A stretch of 13,511 nucleotides of DNA from Methanosarcinales archaeon (GCA_030666765.1 DAOUXE010000004.1:1-13511); one strand, 5' to 3'. Positions 1 to 6,895 are shown, counted from the stretch's first letter. Translations and numbers: made by a program. The notes: a model not told the origin generated them from the letters alone.

Positions 1-1
1 C

Positions 2-1534
2 ATTGAAGAGATCATTGATCAGGACAAACTGGATGATCTGACCCGGGTGGTGCGGTTTGGAATGACACTCATTCCAAAGATCGTTTCGGGAACTCGGGAT
101 GAGATAAATAACCTGCTCCGCGGATTTGAATCGGAATATATTGAGCCAGGACCTTCCGGTGCACTGACCCGCGGCAAGATCGATATCCTCCCGACCGGCA
201 GGAACATGTATGCGATCGACACGACGAAGATCCCGACACGGGCGGCATGGAATATCGGGATGAAACTTGCTGATGCTTTACTTGCGAGTTACATGGAACT
301 TGAGGGGAGATATCCTGAGAACATCGGTTTTGTGCTCTGGAGCGCAGACGTCTTTCGTGCAGACAGAGAGGAGGCTGCACAGATCCTCTACCTCATGGGA
401 GCCCGCCCGGTATGGCAGGAAAACGGCACTGTCCGGCGCGCAGATGTGATTCCACTCAAAGACCTCGGGCGACCACGGATCGACTGCACGGTCAGGGTCG
501 GTGGAATCCTGCGGGATGCCTGCCCTAACATCATGGAATTAATCGATGATGCGGCACAGAAGATCGCAGTCCTTGATGAGCCTGTTGAGATGAATTACGT
601 GCGGAAACACACGCTTGAGAAGATGAAGCGGCTGCTTGAGGATCATGACGCCGAGACTGCACAGCGTCTGGCAACGTACCGGGTCTTCGGCGCAAAACCG
701 GGCGCTTACGGAACAGGCGTGAATCTTGCGGTCTTTGCATCCGCATGGAAGGAAGACAGTGATCTTGGAGATGTTTTCATCGACTGGAGCGGATATGCTT
801 ATGGCAAAGGTGTCTATGGGGAGGCGAATCACACCGAGTTTGCGGATCTCCTGAAGTCAGTTGAGATCACGTACCTGAAGAAAGAGTCTGATGAGTATGA
901 CATCTTTGACTGCTGCTGTAACTTCGCATTTCACGGCGGCTTCACGATTGCTGCAAAGTCTATATCAGGAAAGGATGTTGCAGCGTACTACGGGGACACC
1001 AGGGACCCTGACCGACCTGTCGTTCGTGATATAAAGGATGAGATCGAGCGTGTTGTGCGAACAAGGCTTCTCAATCCGAAGTGGATCGAGGGCAAGAAAC
1101 GGCATGGATACAAAGGCGCAGGAGATATCTCAAAACGGGTGGATCATGTGTACGGGTGGAGTGCGACAACAAAACTCGTGGACGATTGGGTGTTTGACGA
1201 TATTGCGGAGAGATTCGTATTCGACGAAGAGATGAAGGAATGGTTTGAGGAGAACAATCCTTATGCGCTCGAAGAGATGGCGAGACGGCTTCTGGAAGCG
1301 GTTGAGCGGGAACTCTGGAAACCGGATGAGGAGACGCTCCAGAAACTGAAGGAGGCGTACCTGGATGTGGAAGGCGTGATGGAAGAGAAACTCGGCACAA
1401 TCGAAGGAGAGTTTCAGGGCGGTGAGATCACAGTACTTGCCAGGGATGATGTCGAGGCATGGGGCGCAAAGGTGAAGGACATGGAACAGGAATGGAAGAA
1501 GGTCGTCTCTCCAAGTGATGCCGATGCCGTATAA
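2..1534 (+). CDS. cobN: CobN-family metallochelatase large subunit, C-terminal part (5' end outside window)
   Basis: The reading frame is open from the first base of the window, so this is the last 510 codons of a longer gene. A GTG at 47 is internal, not a start. By alignment with the complete paralog at 9027-12833, about 760 residues are missing upstream. Visible CobN/BchH-family blocks are YIEPGPSG, a PTGRN motif, NPKWIEG followed by a GAGDISKRV block, and a FEENNP block near the C-terminus. The family binds a tetrapyrrole and inserts a metal using an AAA+ motor; here the motor is probably the ChlI-ChlD fusion at 6896-9022. A triple cysteine (nt 911-919) precedes a conserved HGG. The gene end overlaps the Gate-protein start, suggesting translational coupling. 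Similarity to the second CobN is high throughout, except for a short helical-looking stretch (EKMKRLLEDHDAETAQ) where the paralog has a Gly/Asp linker. Family assignment is firm. The metal and the tetrapyrrole are unknown. Confidence 0.93.
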   Translation: MEEIIDQDKLDDLTRVVRFGMTLIPKIVSGTRDEINNLLRGFESEYIEPGPSGALTRGKIDILPTGRNMYAIDTTKIPTRAAWNIGMKLADALLASYMELEGRYPENIGFVLWSADVFRADREEAAQILYLMGARPVWQENGTVRRADVIPLKDLGRPRIDCTVRVGGILRDACPNIMELIDDAAQKIAVLDEPVEMNYVRKHTLEKMKRLLEDHDAETAQRLATYRVFGAKPGAYGTGVNLAVFASAWKEDSDLGDVFIDWSGYAYGKGVYGEANHTEFADLLKSVEITYLKKESDEYDIFDCCCNFAFHGGFTIAAKSISGKDVAAYYGDTRDPDRPVVRDIKDEIERVVRTRLLNPKWIEGKKRHGYKGAGDISKRVDHVYGWSATTKLVDDWVFDDIAERFVFDEEMKEWFEENNPYALEEMARRLLEAVERELWKPDEETLQKLKEAYLDVEGVMEEKLGTIEGEFQGGEITVLARDDVEAWGAKVKDMEQEWKKVVSPSDADAV

Positions 1535-2486
1535 CGAGATCTATCAGGTACTCACCAGTGCGACAGAACTGTCGTTTGGCATGCTCAGTAAGACAGTACC
1601 GTTCATGGTGATCGGCGTAGTCTTCGCCGAGTTCATAGTCGCACTCAAGGTTGTGGATAAGATCGCATACATAGCGAGACCGATCTCAAACTTCGCCAAC
1701 CTGAGAGATGAATGTGGAGCAAGTTTCATGACCGCATTCATATCCCCGACATCCGCCAATTCGATGCTCGCCTCTTTTTACAATGATAAACTGATCGAGA
1801 AGAAGGAGCTCTTCGTAGCGTCCATGATGACCTCTTTTCCTGCGATTGTGATGCACTGGCGTCCGATGCTTCCGGTGCTCATACCGCTCCTGGGGATGAC
1901 CGGACTCATCTACTTCGGTATACTGATGCTCATCGGATTCATCAAGACCCTCGTAATCATGCTCGCGGGCAGGTTTCTTCTGGAGAAGAGGGATCATAAG
2001 CCTGTAGATCGCCTGACAGGGGGGCGTCCCCCGTTAAAAGAAGCTTTCGAGATCAGTTTGCAAGCGTCGAAGGGCACAGTCAGGCGAATACTGTGCATGA
2101 CAATCCCCATCTTCTTTGTCGTCTGTATCCTGATAACGATCGGAGCCTTTGATCTGCTCGCAGGTCATCTGGGTGGCATCTGTGAGTACTTTCCGATACC
2201 GGCTGCTGGTTTGAGCATCATCGCAGCACAGTTTGCAAACTTCATAGCAGCGCATTCGACAGCCGGCACTCTCCTCTCGACCGGAGTTCTCACCAGTAAA
2301 GAAGTCATTCTGACGCTGCTTGTTGGTGATATCCTATCGAGCGTTATGATGCTGATGAAATATATGATACCGTACTATGTCGGGATATTCGGTCCGAGGA
2401 TCGGGATGCAGATACTCGCAATAGCAACAGCGATAAGGATGGGGATCATGATTGTGGTGATATTTGCGCTGGCATTGTTCTGGTGA
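1518..2486 (+). CDS. Gate-domain (nucleoside recognition/FeoB-like) integral membrane protein
   Basis: A protein of about 322 residues, mostly hydrophobic, with roughly eight membrane segments and a charged loop near residues 156-190 (LLEKRDHKPVDR...). The first half contains a Gate-type block: a hydrophobic helix, then an IARPISNF segment, then small/polar helix residues in ISPTSANSML. The second half repeats the pattern with FIAAHSTAGTLL, suggesting an internal duplication. Gate domains (PF07670) occur in nucleoside transporters, spore-maturation proteins and the Fe(II) channel FeoB; archaeal stand-alone forms are uncharacterised. There is no GTPase domain, so this is not FeoB. Starts are crowded (GTG 1515, ATG 1518, ATG 1524). 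AAGGTC near 1497-1502 is a weak and rather distant ribosome binding site, so coupling to the overlapping CobN gene is likely. This context suggests transport of a metal ion or small ligand for the chelatase, which is an inference. Confidence 0.8.
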   Translation: MPMPYNEIYQVLTSATELSFGMLSKTVPFMVIGVVFAEFIVALKVVDKIAYIARPISNFANLRDECGASFMTAFISPTSANSMLASFYNDKLIEKKELFVASMMTSFPAIVMHWRPMLPVLIPLLGMTGLIYFGILMLIGFIKTLVIMLAGRFLLEKRDHKPVDRLTGGRPPLKEAFEISLQASKGTVRRILCMTIPIFFVVCILITIGAFDLLAGHLGGICEYFPIPAAGLSIIAAQFANFIAAHSTAGTLLSTGVLTSKEVILTLLVGDILSSVMMLMKYMIPYYVGIFGPRIGMQILAIATAIRMGIMIVVIFALALFW

Positions 2487-2529
2487 TACGCAAGAACGAG
2501 AAAGCAATATATTGTGGAAATAGGGGGAT

Positions 2530-2541
2530 CGAAAGTTTTAA
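2530..2541 (+). promoter_or_regulatory. Candidate archaeal BRE/TATA promoter for the binding-protein operon
   Basis: CGAAAG (BRE-like, purine-rich) is followed by TTTTAA (TATA-like). An archaeal start would be expected about 25 bases downstream, near 2563-2567, giving a leader of about 75 nt before the ATG at 2639. A second AT-rich candidate is the palindrome CAATATATTG at 2505-2514, preceded by CGAGAAAG. Neither matches the strongest archaeal TATA consensus, so the choice between them is uncertain. Confidence 0.35.
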
Positions 2542-2624
2542 GCACTGTATGAAGAAGTTATGATGTGCGCGTCTCACGTAATACATATTGCAGATATAGG
2601 CGTACAGAGTAAAAATCTACCATA

Positions 2625-2631
2625 AGGAGGT
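2625..2631 (+). promoter_or_regulatory. Shine-Dalgarno site AGGAGGT for the first binding-protein gene
   Basis: AGGAGGT lies 7 bases before the ATG at 2639. This is near-ideal spacing, and it fixes the start so that the protein begins exactly with a signal peptide. Confidence 0.8.
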
Positions 2632-2638
2632 ACTAAAC

Positions 2639-2902
2639 ATGAAAACAAACACACTGGTTGGAATAACCGCAATCATGCTGCTTTGCTGTACGTTGCCAGC
2701 CGCGGCATCAGACTACACGCTTGGCGTCTTCGGTAACGCGAACGAGGACGATACGATCAACATGCAGGATGTGACGTACACCGAACTGATTATCCTCGAG
2801 TACAGGGACGAGACCGAGCTTGCCGATGCGAAGCACGATGACAGGATCAATATGCAGGACGTGACGCAGATCGAGCTCGTCATACTCGGGAAGGAAAAGG
2901 AG
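2639..2902 (+). repeat. Direct repeat unit 1: signal peptide + dockerin cassette
   Basis: Codons 1-88 of copy 1 are repeated at 3882-4148 with about 92% amino-acid identity (seven substitutions and one inserted Phe). The first 14 codons differ at only one base. Later codons carry many silent differences, so the cassette is an old duplication kept by selection, not a very recent copy. Confidence 0.9.
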
Positions 2903-3880
2903 ATAACAATTATTGATACGGCTGACCGGATCGTAACGGTTGATAAGCCGGTAGAGAGCGTAATAGTGCTCACCGATGACTCTGCCGAAGCTATCAGGGC
3001 TCTTGGTGCAAAGGACGAAGTGGTCGGCGTCTCGATCGATATAACCGATGAAAAAGCATTCTTTCCAGAGCTCAGTTGCGTACAGTGCGTTGGGAAGTGG
3101 AATGCACCGGACTATGAGATGATACTCAGCATCAATCCCGATCTTGTCATCAGTTACAAATCCGCTACTGTGAAATATCTGGAGCCACAGCTCGGAGATA
3201 CGGATATTCCACTGGTTGCACTGGATTTCTACAGAGAAGACAGTATGACGGAAGAATTTGAGAAACTCGGATATATTCTCGGTAAAAGGGATGAAGCCGA
3301 ACGATATTCGGATTTCTTCAGTGATACTAGAGATATGATCAATGATCGGGTTTCAGAGCTGCAAGAAGGAGATCGAGTCAGGGTGTATCTCGAGGGTTAC
3401 TCGGATTACAAGACCTACGTTAGAGGTAAAGGAGCTGATGTGGCATGCACTGCTGCGGGTGGAATAAACATTGCGGCGGATCTGGAGGGGCACTATCCTG
3501 AGGTGGATTCCGAATGGGTGATCGTGCAGAATCCCGACGTCATCGTCAGATTGACACCCCCGTCCAAGATAGCATGCGGTTATGATGTGGATGATCCGAC
3601 CGAGATCATAGCGAAGAGGGATGATGTGATGGCTCGTGCGGGGTGGGATCATACATCTGCCGTAGAAGATGGACGCGTACACATGCTTCTTTACGAGTTT
3701 GGTTGCAGCCCGCGGGTTTCCATAACCATTGCATACATGGCGAAGTGGTTCTATCCTGATCTCTTCGAGGACATGGACCCACAGGCGTTGCATCAAGAGT
3801 ATATAGACGATTTCTGCGGCATCGACTACAATGTTATGAAGCATGGCGTATTCGTATACCCGCTGTTGGAGGTGAGTTAA
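2639..3880 (+). CDS. Exported dockerin-like + FecB/BtuF-type ABC substrate-binding protein (copy 1)
   Basis: 413 residues. Residues 1-24 form a signal peptide (MKTN, hydrophobic core, PAAAS) with a probable signal-peptidase I site before D25; there is no convincing lipobox and no C-terminal anchor. Residues about 29-85 form a dockerin-like module with two calcium-loop repeats: N33-A-N35-E-D37...N41..D44 and D63-A-K-H-D67...N71..D74, each followed by a short helix. Residues about 90-413 resemble the periplasmic-binding-protein family of iron/haem/B12 importers (PF01497), with blocks such as NPDLVIS, AAGGINIA and QNPDVIV. It probably captures a metal chelate or tetrapyrrole outside the membrane and passes it to a FecCD permease such as the one starting at 12876. 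It is the first of a tandem pair. Unlike copy 2 it has a CxxC (C147-C150) and several further cysteines in the ligand domain. The ligand is unknown. Confidence 0.9.
   Translation: MKTNTLVGITAIMLLCCTLPAAASDYTLGVFGNANEDDTINMQDVTYTELIILEYRDETELADAKHDDRINMQDVTQIELVILGKEKEITIIDTADRIVTVDKPVESVIVLTDDSAEAIRALGAKDEVVGVSIDITDEKAFFPELSCVQCVGKWNAPDYEMILSINPDLVISYKSATVKYLEPQLGDTDIPLVALDFYREDSMTEEFEKLGYILGKRDEAERYSDFFSDTRDMINDRVSELQEGDRVRVYLEGYSDYKTYVRGKGADVACTAAGGINIAADLEGHYPEVDSEWVIVQNPDVIVRLTPPSKIACGYDVDDPTEIIAKRDDVMARAGWDHTSAVEDGRVHMLLYEFGCSPRVSITIAYMAKWFYPDLFEDMDPQALHQEYIDDFCGIDYNVMKHGVFVYPLLEVS
3868..3875 (+). promoter_or_regulatory. Shine-Dalgarno site GGAGGTGA for the second binding-protein gene
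   Basis: GGAGGTGA is a full complement to the archaeal 16S rRNA 3' end. It lies inside the end of copy 1, 6 bases before the ATG at 3882, and fixes that start. Confidence 0.85.
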
Positions 3881-3881
3881 G

Positions 3882-4148
3882 ATGAAAACAAACACACTGG
3901 TCGGAATAACCGCAATCATGCTGCTCTTTTGCTGTACGCTGCCGGGAGCGGCATCTGACTACACGCTCGGAATCTTCGGGAATGCAAACGAAGACGACAC
4001 GATAAACATGCAGGATGTGACCTATACCGAGCTGATCATCCTCGAATACAGGGACAAGACTGAGCTTTCGGACGCCAAGCATGACGGCAAGATCAACATG
4101 CAGGATGTGACGCAGATCGAGCTTGTCATACTCGGGAAAGAGAGGGAG
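3882..4148 (+). repeat. Direct repeat unit 2: signal peptide + dockerin cassette
   Basis: Partner of the repeat at 2639-2902, with one extra codon (Phe16). Similarity falls sharply just after the GKERE end of the cassette, where the ligand-binding domain starts. Confidence 0.9.
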
Positions 4149-5132
4149 CTGACACTGATTGACTCTGCTGATGAGATCGTTACGGTGAGCCTCCCCATCG
4201 AACGGATGGTTGTACTCAACACCGATTTCGCAGAAGCGATTGCTGTGCTGGATGATCGGGATACGGTGGTTGGCGTTACTCATACCATGACCGAGTACAA
4301 TAGACTCTTTCCCGAACTCAGCGCGAAGACCGATGTTGGTGGCTGGTCAACGCCCGACATAGAGGCGATACTCGCATGCAGTCCGGATACTGTCTGTGTG
4401 TATGCCAAATGGCCCACCACTGAGAAGCTCGATAACAAGATGCCTGATGATATCAGCGTCATCAGACTGGACTTCTACAAGGCAGAAACACTGAGAGAAG
4501 AGATGATAAAACTCGGATACCTGCTCAACAGGAGAGATCGGGTAGATGACTACGTCGAGTGGCATGATGAATACATCGATCTGATAACCGGTAGGGTTTC
4601 GGATATCTCGGATGATGAGACGGTGAGAGTCTTCATCGATGCCGGCGACGGTAAGGGGTCTACGACTTCTCGACGGGCATATTCGACCGGCACCGGTATG
4701 CACGACCTCTGCGTAATTGCTGGTGGCGTGAACATAGCCGAGGGGTATGTCGAAGGGTATGCTGATGTGGAGACCGAGTGGATTCTTGTAGAGAATCCGG
4801 ATGCGATCGTGGGAATCACATACAAGGGCGGATACGAGACCGATGATAACACCCTTATGAAAGAGCATTACGACGGTATTATGGACCTCCCCGGTTTTGG
4901 GAATGTCGCTGCGGTGCAGAATGATAACGTTGACATAATGTCGAACGCTTTTGCGTTTGCACCACATTACCCGGCAGCACTCGCAACGGTGGCAAAGTGG
5001 CTTTATCCGGAGACATTCGATGATCTGAACCCTATGGCGATTCATCAGGAGTATATGGACGAGTTTCTTGGTATTGGTTTTGATGTGTCCGAGCACGGCG
5101 TATTCGTGTACCCACCGCTGGAGGAAACCTGA
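3882..5132 (+). CDS. Exported dockerin-like + FecB/BtuF-type ABC substrate-binding protein (copy 2)
   Basis: 416 residues, one base after the stop of copy 1, so almost certainly co-translated. The first 89 residues (signal peptide and dockerin-like double EF-hand module) are about 92% identical to copy 1 by hand alignment. The ligand-binding domain that follows is much more diverged, by eye only about a third to two fifths identical. Shared landmarks include AGGVNIA, ENPDAIV, the KWLYPETF block and a C-terminal HGVFVYP. The copy 1 CxxC is replaced by KTDVGG here. There is no membrane anchor. The retained module with changed ligand domain suggests a common docking partner and a different ligand. 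The family normally works with FecCD permeases, not with the ABC-2 pair immediately downstream. The precise substrate is unknown. Confidence 0.9.
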   Translation: MKTNTLVGITAIMLLFCCTLPGAASDYTLGIFGNANEDDTINMQDVTYTELIILEYRDKTELSDAKHDGKINMQDVTQIELVILGKERELTLIDSADEIVTVSLPIERMVVLNTDFAEAIAVLDDRDTVVGVTHTMTEYNRLFPELSAKTDVGGWSTPDIEAILACSPDTVCVYAKWPTTEKLDNKMPDDISVIRLDFYKAETLREEMIKLGYLLNRRDRVDDYVEWHDEYIDLITGRVSDISDDETVRVFIDAGDGKGSTTSRRAYSTGTGMHDLCVIAGGVNIAEGYVEGYADVETEWILVENPDAIVGITYKGGYETDDNTLMKEHYDGIMDLPGFGNVAAVQNDNVDIMSNAFAFAPHYPAALATVAKWLYPETFDDLNPMAIHQEYMDEFLGIGFDVSEHGVFVYPPLEET

Positions 5133-5133
5133 A

Positions 5134-5169
5134 ATGCCCGCCCCCAATTTCCCCTCCCGACACTCATGA
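5134..5169 (+). CDS. Possible 11-residue leader/coupling mini-ORF (MPAPNFPSRHS)
   Basis: This mini-ORF starts two bases after the stop of copy 2, with GGAGGA at 5120-5125 placed 8 bases ahead of its ATG. Its stop overlaps the start of the ABC ATPase gene as ATGA at 5166-5169. The ATPase start itself has only a C-rich stretch upstream and no Shine-Dalgarno sequence. The mini-ORF could therefore deliver ribosomes to the ATPase by termination-reinitiation. It may also be chance; the peptide has no recognisable family. Confidence 0.3.
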   Translation: MPAPNFPSRHS

Positions 5170-6116
5170 TTGAGGTCAACAACCTGACCAAACGCTTCGG
5201 CGATCTCTGTGCAGTGGATCATGTCAATCTGCACGTTGAGAACGAGGTGTTCGGACTCCTGGGTCCGAACGGAGCCGGAAAGAGCACGATTGTGCGGATA
5301 CTGGCGACACTCCTCCGACCGACTGAGGGCACTGCCAGAATCTGCGGGTATGACGTAGTAAAGGATCCACAGAAGGCGCGGAGTATGATCAGTTATGTGC
5401 CCCAGGAGATGGCGCTCGACATCAAGCTCACTGGGCGTGAGAATGTGCTTCTCTATGCAAAGCTCTACGGGATACCCGATAGATCCAGAAAGGTCGATGA
5501 GGTCCTGGAAGTGATGGAACTCTCTGATCGATCGGGTGATCTTGTGAGGACGTACTCAGGGGGTATGAGGCGGCGGCTTGAGCTTGCGCAGGCGCTTGTG
5601 CATGAGCCAGAGGTGCTCTTTCTGGATGAGCCCACGCTTGGTCTCGATGTTGCTGCGAGAAGGAGAATCTGGAGGCACATATCATCGCTCAGGGAGCATG
5701 GCATAGCGATCTTCATGACGACCCATTACATGGAGGAGGCAGACGAGTACTGCGACACCGTTGCAATCATCGATCACGGGAAGATCGTTGCCCTCGACAC
5801 TCCAAAGAGTCTGAAGAGCAGTCTCAGACAGGACGTGATAACGATCAATGCGACCGGCGCCTTCAAGGGATCAGATCTTGATTCTGTGATATTTAGTGGA
5901 GGAGATGATGGAGAACTCAGATTTCTGGCGGATCATGGTGAATCGGCTCTTCCGGAGCTATCCCGGGAATTATTGCAGCAGGGCATGACGATTAATTCGA
6001 TTGCGGTGCGCAAACCAACCCTTGATGACGTCTTCATGGACCGGGTTACAACAAGCGAGGACGATAGTGCTTTTGATTCTTATAAATTCAGAACGATGCT
6101 GAGGCGGCGGCGATGA
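5166..6116 (+). CDS. ABC transporter ATP-binding protein (ABC-2/DrrA-type exporter class)
   Basis: 316 residues with all nucleotide-binding motifs intact: Walker A GPNGAGKST (33-41), Q-loop Q80, signature YSGGM (130-134), Walker B LFLDEP (151-156) with D-loop GLD (159-161), and H-loop H187. After about residue 210 comes a C-terminal domain of the DrrA/CcmA-like exporter group, including the family-typical PTLDDVF segment, and the protein ends in an Arg-rich tail. It energises the permease encoded by the next gene, whose ATG overlaps its stop (ATGA, 6113-6116). The start at 5166 gives a standard N-terminus (IEVNNLTKRFG) but has no Shine-Dalgarno sequence, so it may depend on the mini-ORF just upstream. 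This class usually exports lipids, drugs or other small molecules. It is not the FecE-type partner expected for the two upstream binding proteins. Confidence 0.93.
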   Translation: MIEVNNLTKRFGDLCAVDHVNLHVENEVFGLLGPNGAGKSTIVRILATLLRPTEGTARICGYDVVKDPQKARSMISYVPQEMALDIKLTGRENVLLYAKLYGIPDRSRKVDEVLEVMELSDRSGDLVRTYSGGMRRRLELAQALVHEPEVLFLDEPTLGLDVAARRRIWRHISSLREHGIAIFMTTHYMEEADEYCDTVAIIDHGKIVALDTPKSLKSSLRQDVITINATGAFKGSDLDSVIFSGGDDGELRFLADHGESALPELSRELLQQGMTINSIAVRKPTLDDVFMDRVTTSEDDSAFDSYKFRTMLRRRR

Positions 6117-6850
6117 GTTTGATGGGATCGATGTGGTACTACTTTGAGAGGGATCTTGTGAAGTGGACGCGATGGAAGGTTACGGTATTTGCGCATCTGG
6201 TGACCCCTGCTGCGTGGCTCATCTTTGTCGGGCTCACTCTCCCGGTAACATTCACTGACAACTACCTTGAGTACCTGACCCCGGGAATCATGGTGATGAG
6301 CGTGTTATTCGCATCCCTGCAGAGCGGGAGCCTCGTGATCTTCGATAAAGTACTGGGATTTCTGAACAAATTCTTTGCTATGCCCGCCCCAAGAGAGAGC
6401 TATCTATTCGGAAAGATCCTCTTCATAACATTTCGTGGCATGGTGCAGGCAACAGTGATCTTCTGTGTCGCGGTGCTCTTCGGAATCACCGTCTATGGCG
6501 TAACGAGCATCCTACTGACCTACCTCGTACTCTTCCTCTTCGGGACGCTATTCGCGTCGATTGCAACAACGATCGCACTTGCAGTGGATGACCATGACGG
6601 ATACGCTGCGATAAATGCCATGATCAGTATGCCGCTCTTCTTCACAAGCACAGCACTGATGCCGTATGACAAGATGCCGGGATGGCTCAGGACTGTTGCG
6701 TCTGTAAATCCGGTCAGTCACGCGATCGACAGCGCGAGAGTGCTTCTGAGCGGGGGCGATATCGCACTGGGTGAGATCGTGATGCTTGCATCAGGTGCTG
6801 CGATCGTACTCGCGATATGTACTTATGTGTTCAGAAGAGCGACGTTGTAA
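6113..6850 (+). CDS. ABC-2 type transporter permease (DrrB/NodJ-like)
   Basis: 245 residues with six hydrophobic segments at roughly 24-44, 54-74, 101-126, 130-155, 164-186 and 220-240. The N-terminus is cytoplasmic and amphipathic (YYFERDLVKWTRWK). A conserved-looking loop FLNKFFAMPAPRESYLFGK follows the second segment, and NPVSHAIDSAR precedes the last helix; both are typical of ABC-2 membrane proteins (PF01061). The ATG overlaps the ATPase stop, so the two subunits are coupled and probably form a homodimeric permease with two ATPases. There is no separate binding protein of exporter type. The substrate cannot be read from the sequence. Its place between metal-chelate binding proteins and the chelatase suggests efflux of a pathway product, intermediate or metal chelate, which is inference only. 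Confidence 0.9.
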   Translation: MSLMGSMWYYFERDLVKWTRWKVTVFAHLVTPAAWLIFVGLTLPVTFTDNYLEYLTPGIMVMSVLFASLQSGSLVIFDKVLGFLNKFFAMPAPRESYLFGKILFITFRGMVQATVIFCVAVLFGITVYGVTSILLTYLVLFLFGTLFASIATTIALAVDDHDGYAAINAMISMPLFFTSTALMPYDKMPGWLRTVASVNPVSHAIDSARVLLSGGDIALGEIVMLASGAAIVLAICTYVFRRATL

Positions 6851-6860
6851 AATCGTAAAA

Positions 6861-6870
6861 TCATATAATA
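6861..6870 (+). promoter_or_regulatory. AT-rich TATA-like element before the ChlI-ChlD gene
   Basis: TCATATAATA lies in the 45-base AT-rich spacer after the permease gene. If it were a TATA box, transcription would begin near 6888-6893, at or after the Shine-Dalgarno sequence at 6881-6887, giving an almost leaderless message. It may be simple AT-rich spacer DNA, so this is a weak call. Confidence 0.25.
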
Positions 6871-6895
6871 ATACATTAATAAGGAGATAAACGAA

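Larger units (their letters stand above)
2487..2638. other. Intergenic spacer, the longest in the window
   Basis: These 152 bases separate the CobN/Gate pair from the binding-protein genes and are AT-richer than the flanking coding DNA. They contain a perfect 10-bp palindrome CAATATATTG at 2505-2514, a purine-rich BRE-like plus TTTTAA element at 2530-2541, and a strong Shine-Dalgarno sequence just before the next gene. I found no small coding frame with a ribosome binding site, no T-run terminator and no recognisable riboswitch. It is the most likely place for a transcription start within the window. Confidence 0.6.

Noticed and set aside
47..1534. A stand-alone short CobN-like protein or pseudogene starting at GTG 47
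   Set aside because: The same frame is open to the first base of the window and continues the family alignment, and the paralog is 1268 residues long. It is simply cut by the window edge.
2487..2638. Cobalamin or other riboswitch upstream of the binding-protein genes
   Set aside because: I found no B12-box-like GCCACTG and no extended stem-loop, and B12 riboswitches are rare in archaea. The spacer is explained better by promoter elements.
4347..5234. A 295-codon open frame on the - strand across the second binding-protein gene and the ATPase start
   Set aside because: It is the mirror of strongly supported + strand genes, spans a gene boundary, has His/Cys/Ile-rich composition without domain-like patterns, and lacks a ribosome binding site.
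5166..6116. ATPase as the FecE/BtuD partner of the upstream binding proteins
   Set aside because: The C-terminal extension and the coupled six-helix ABC-2 permease place it in the exporter class. A FecCD-type permease exists separately at 12876 and would need its own ATPase.
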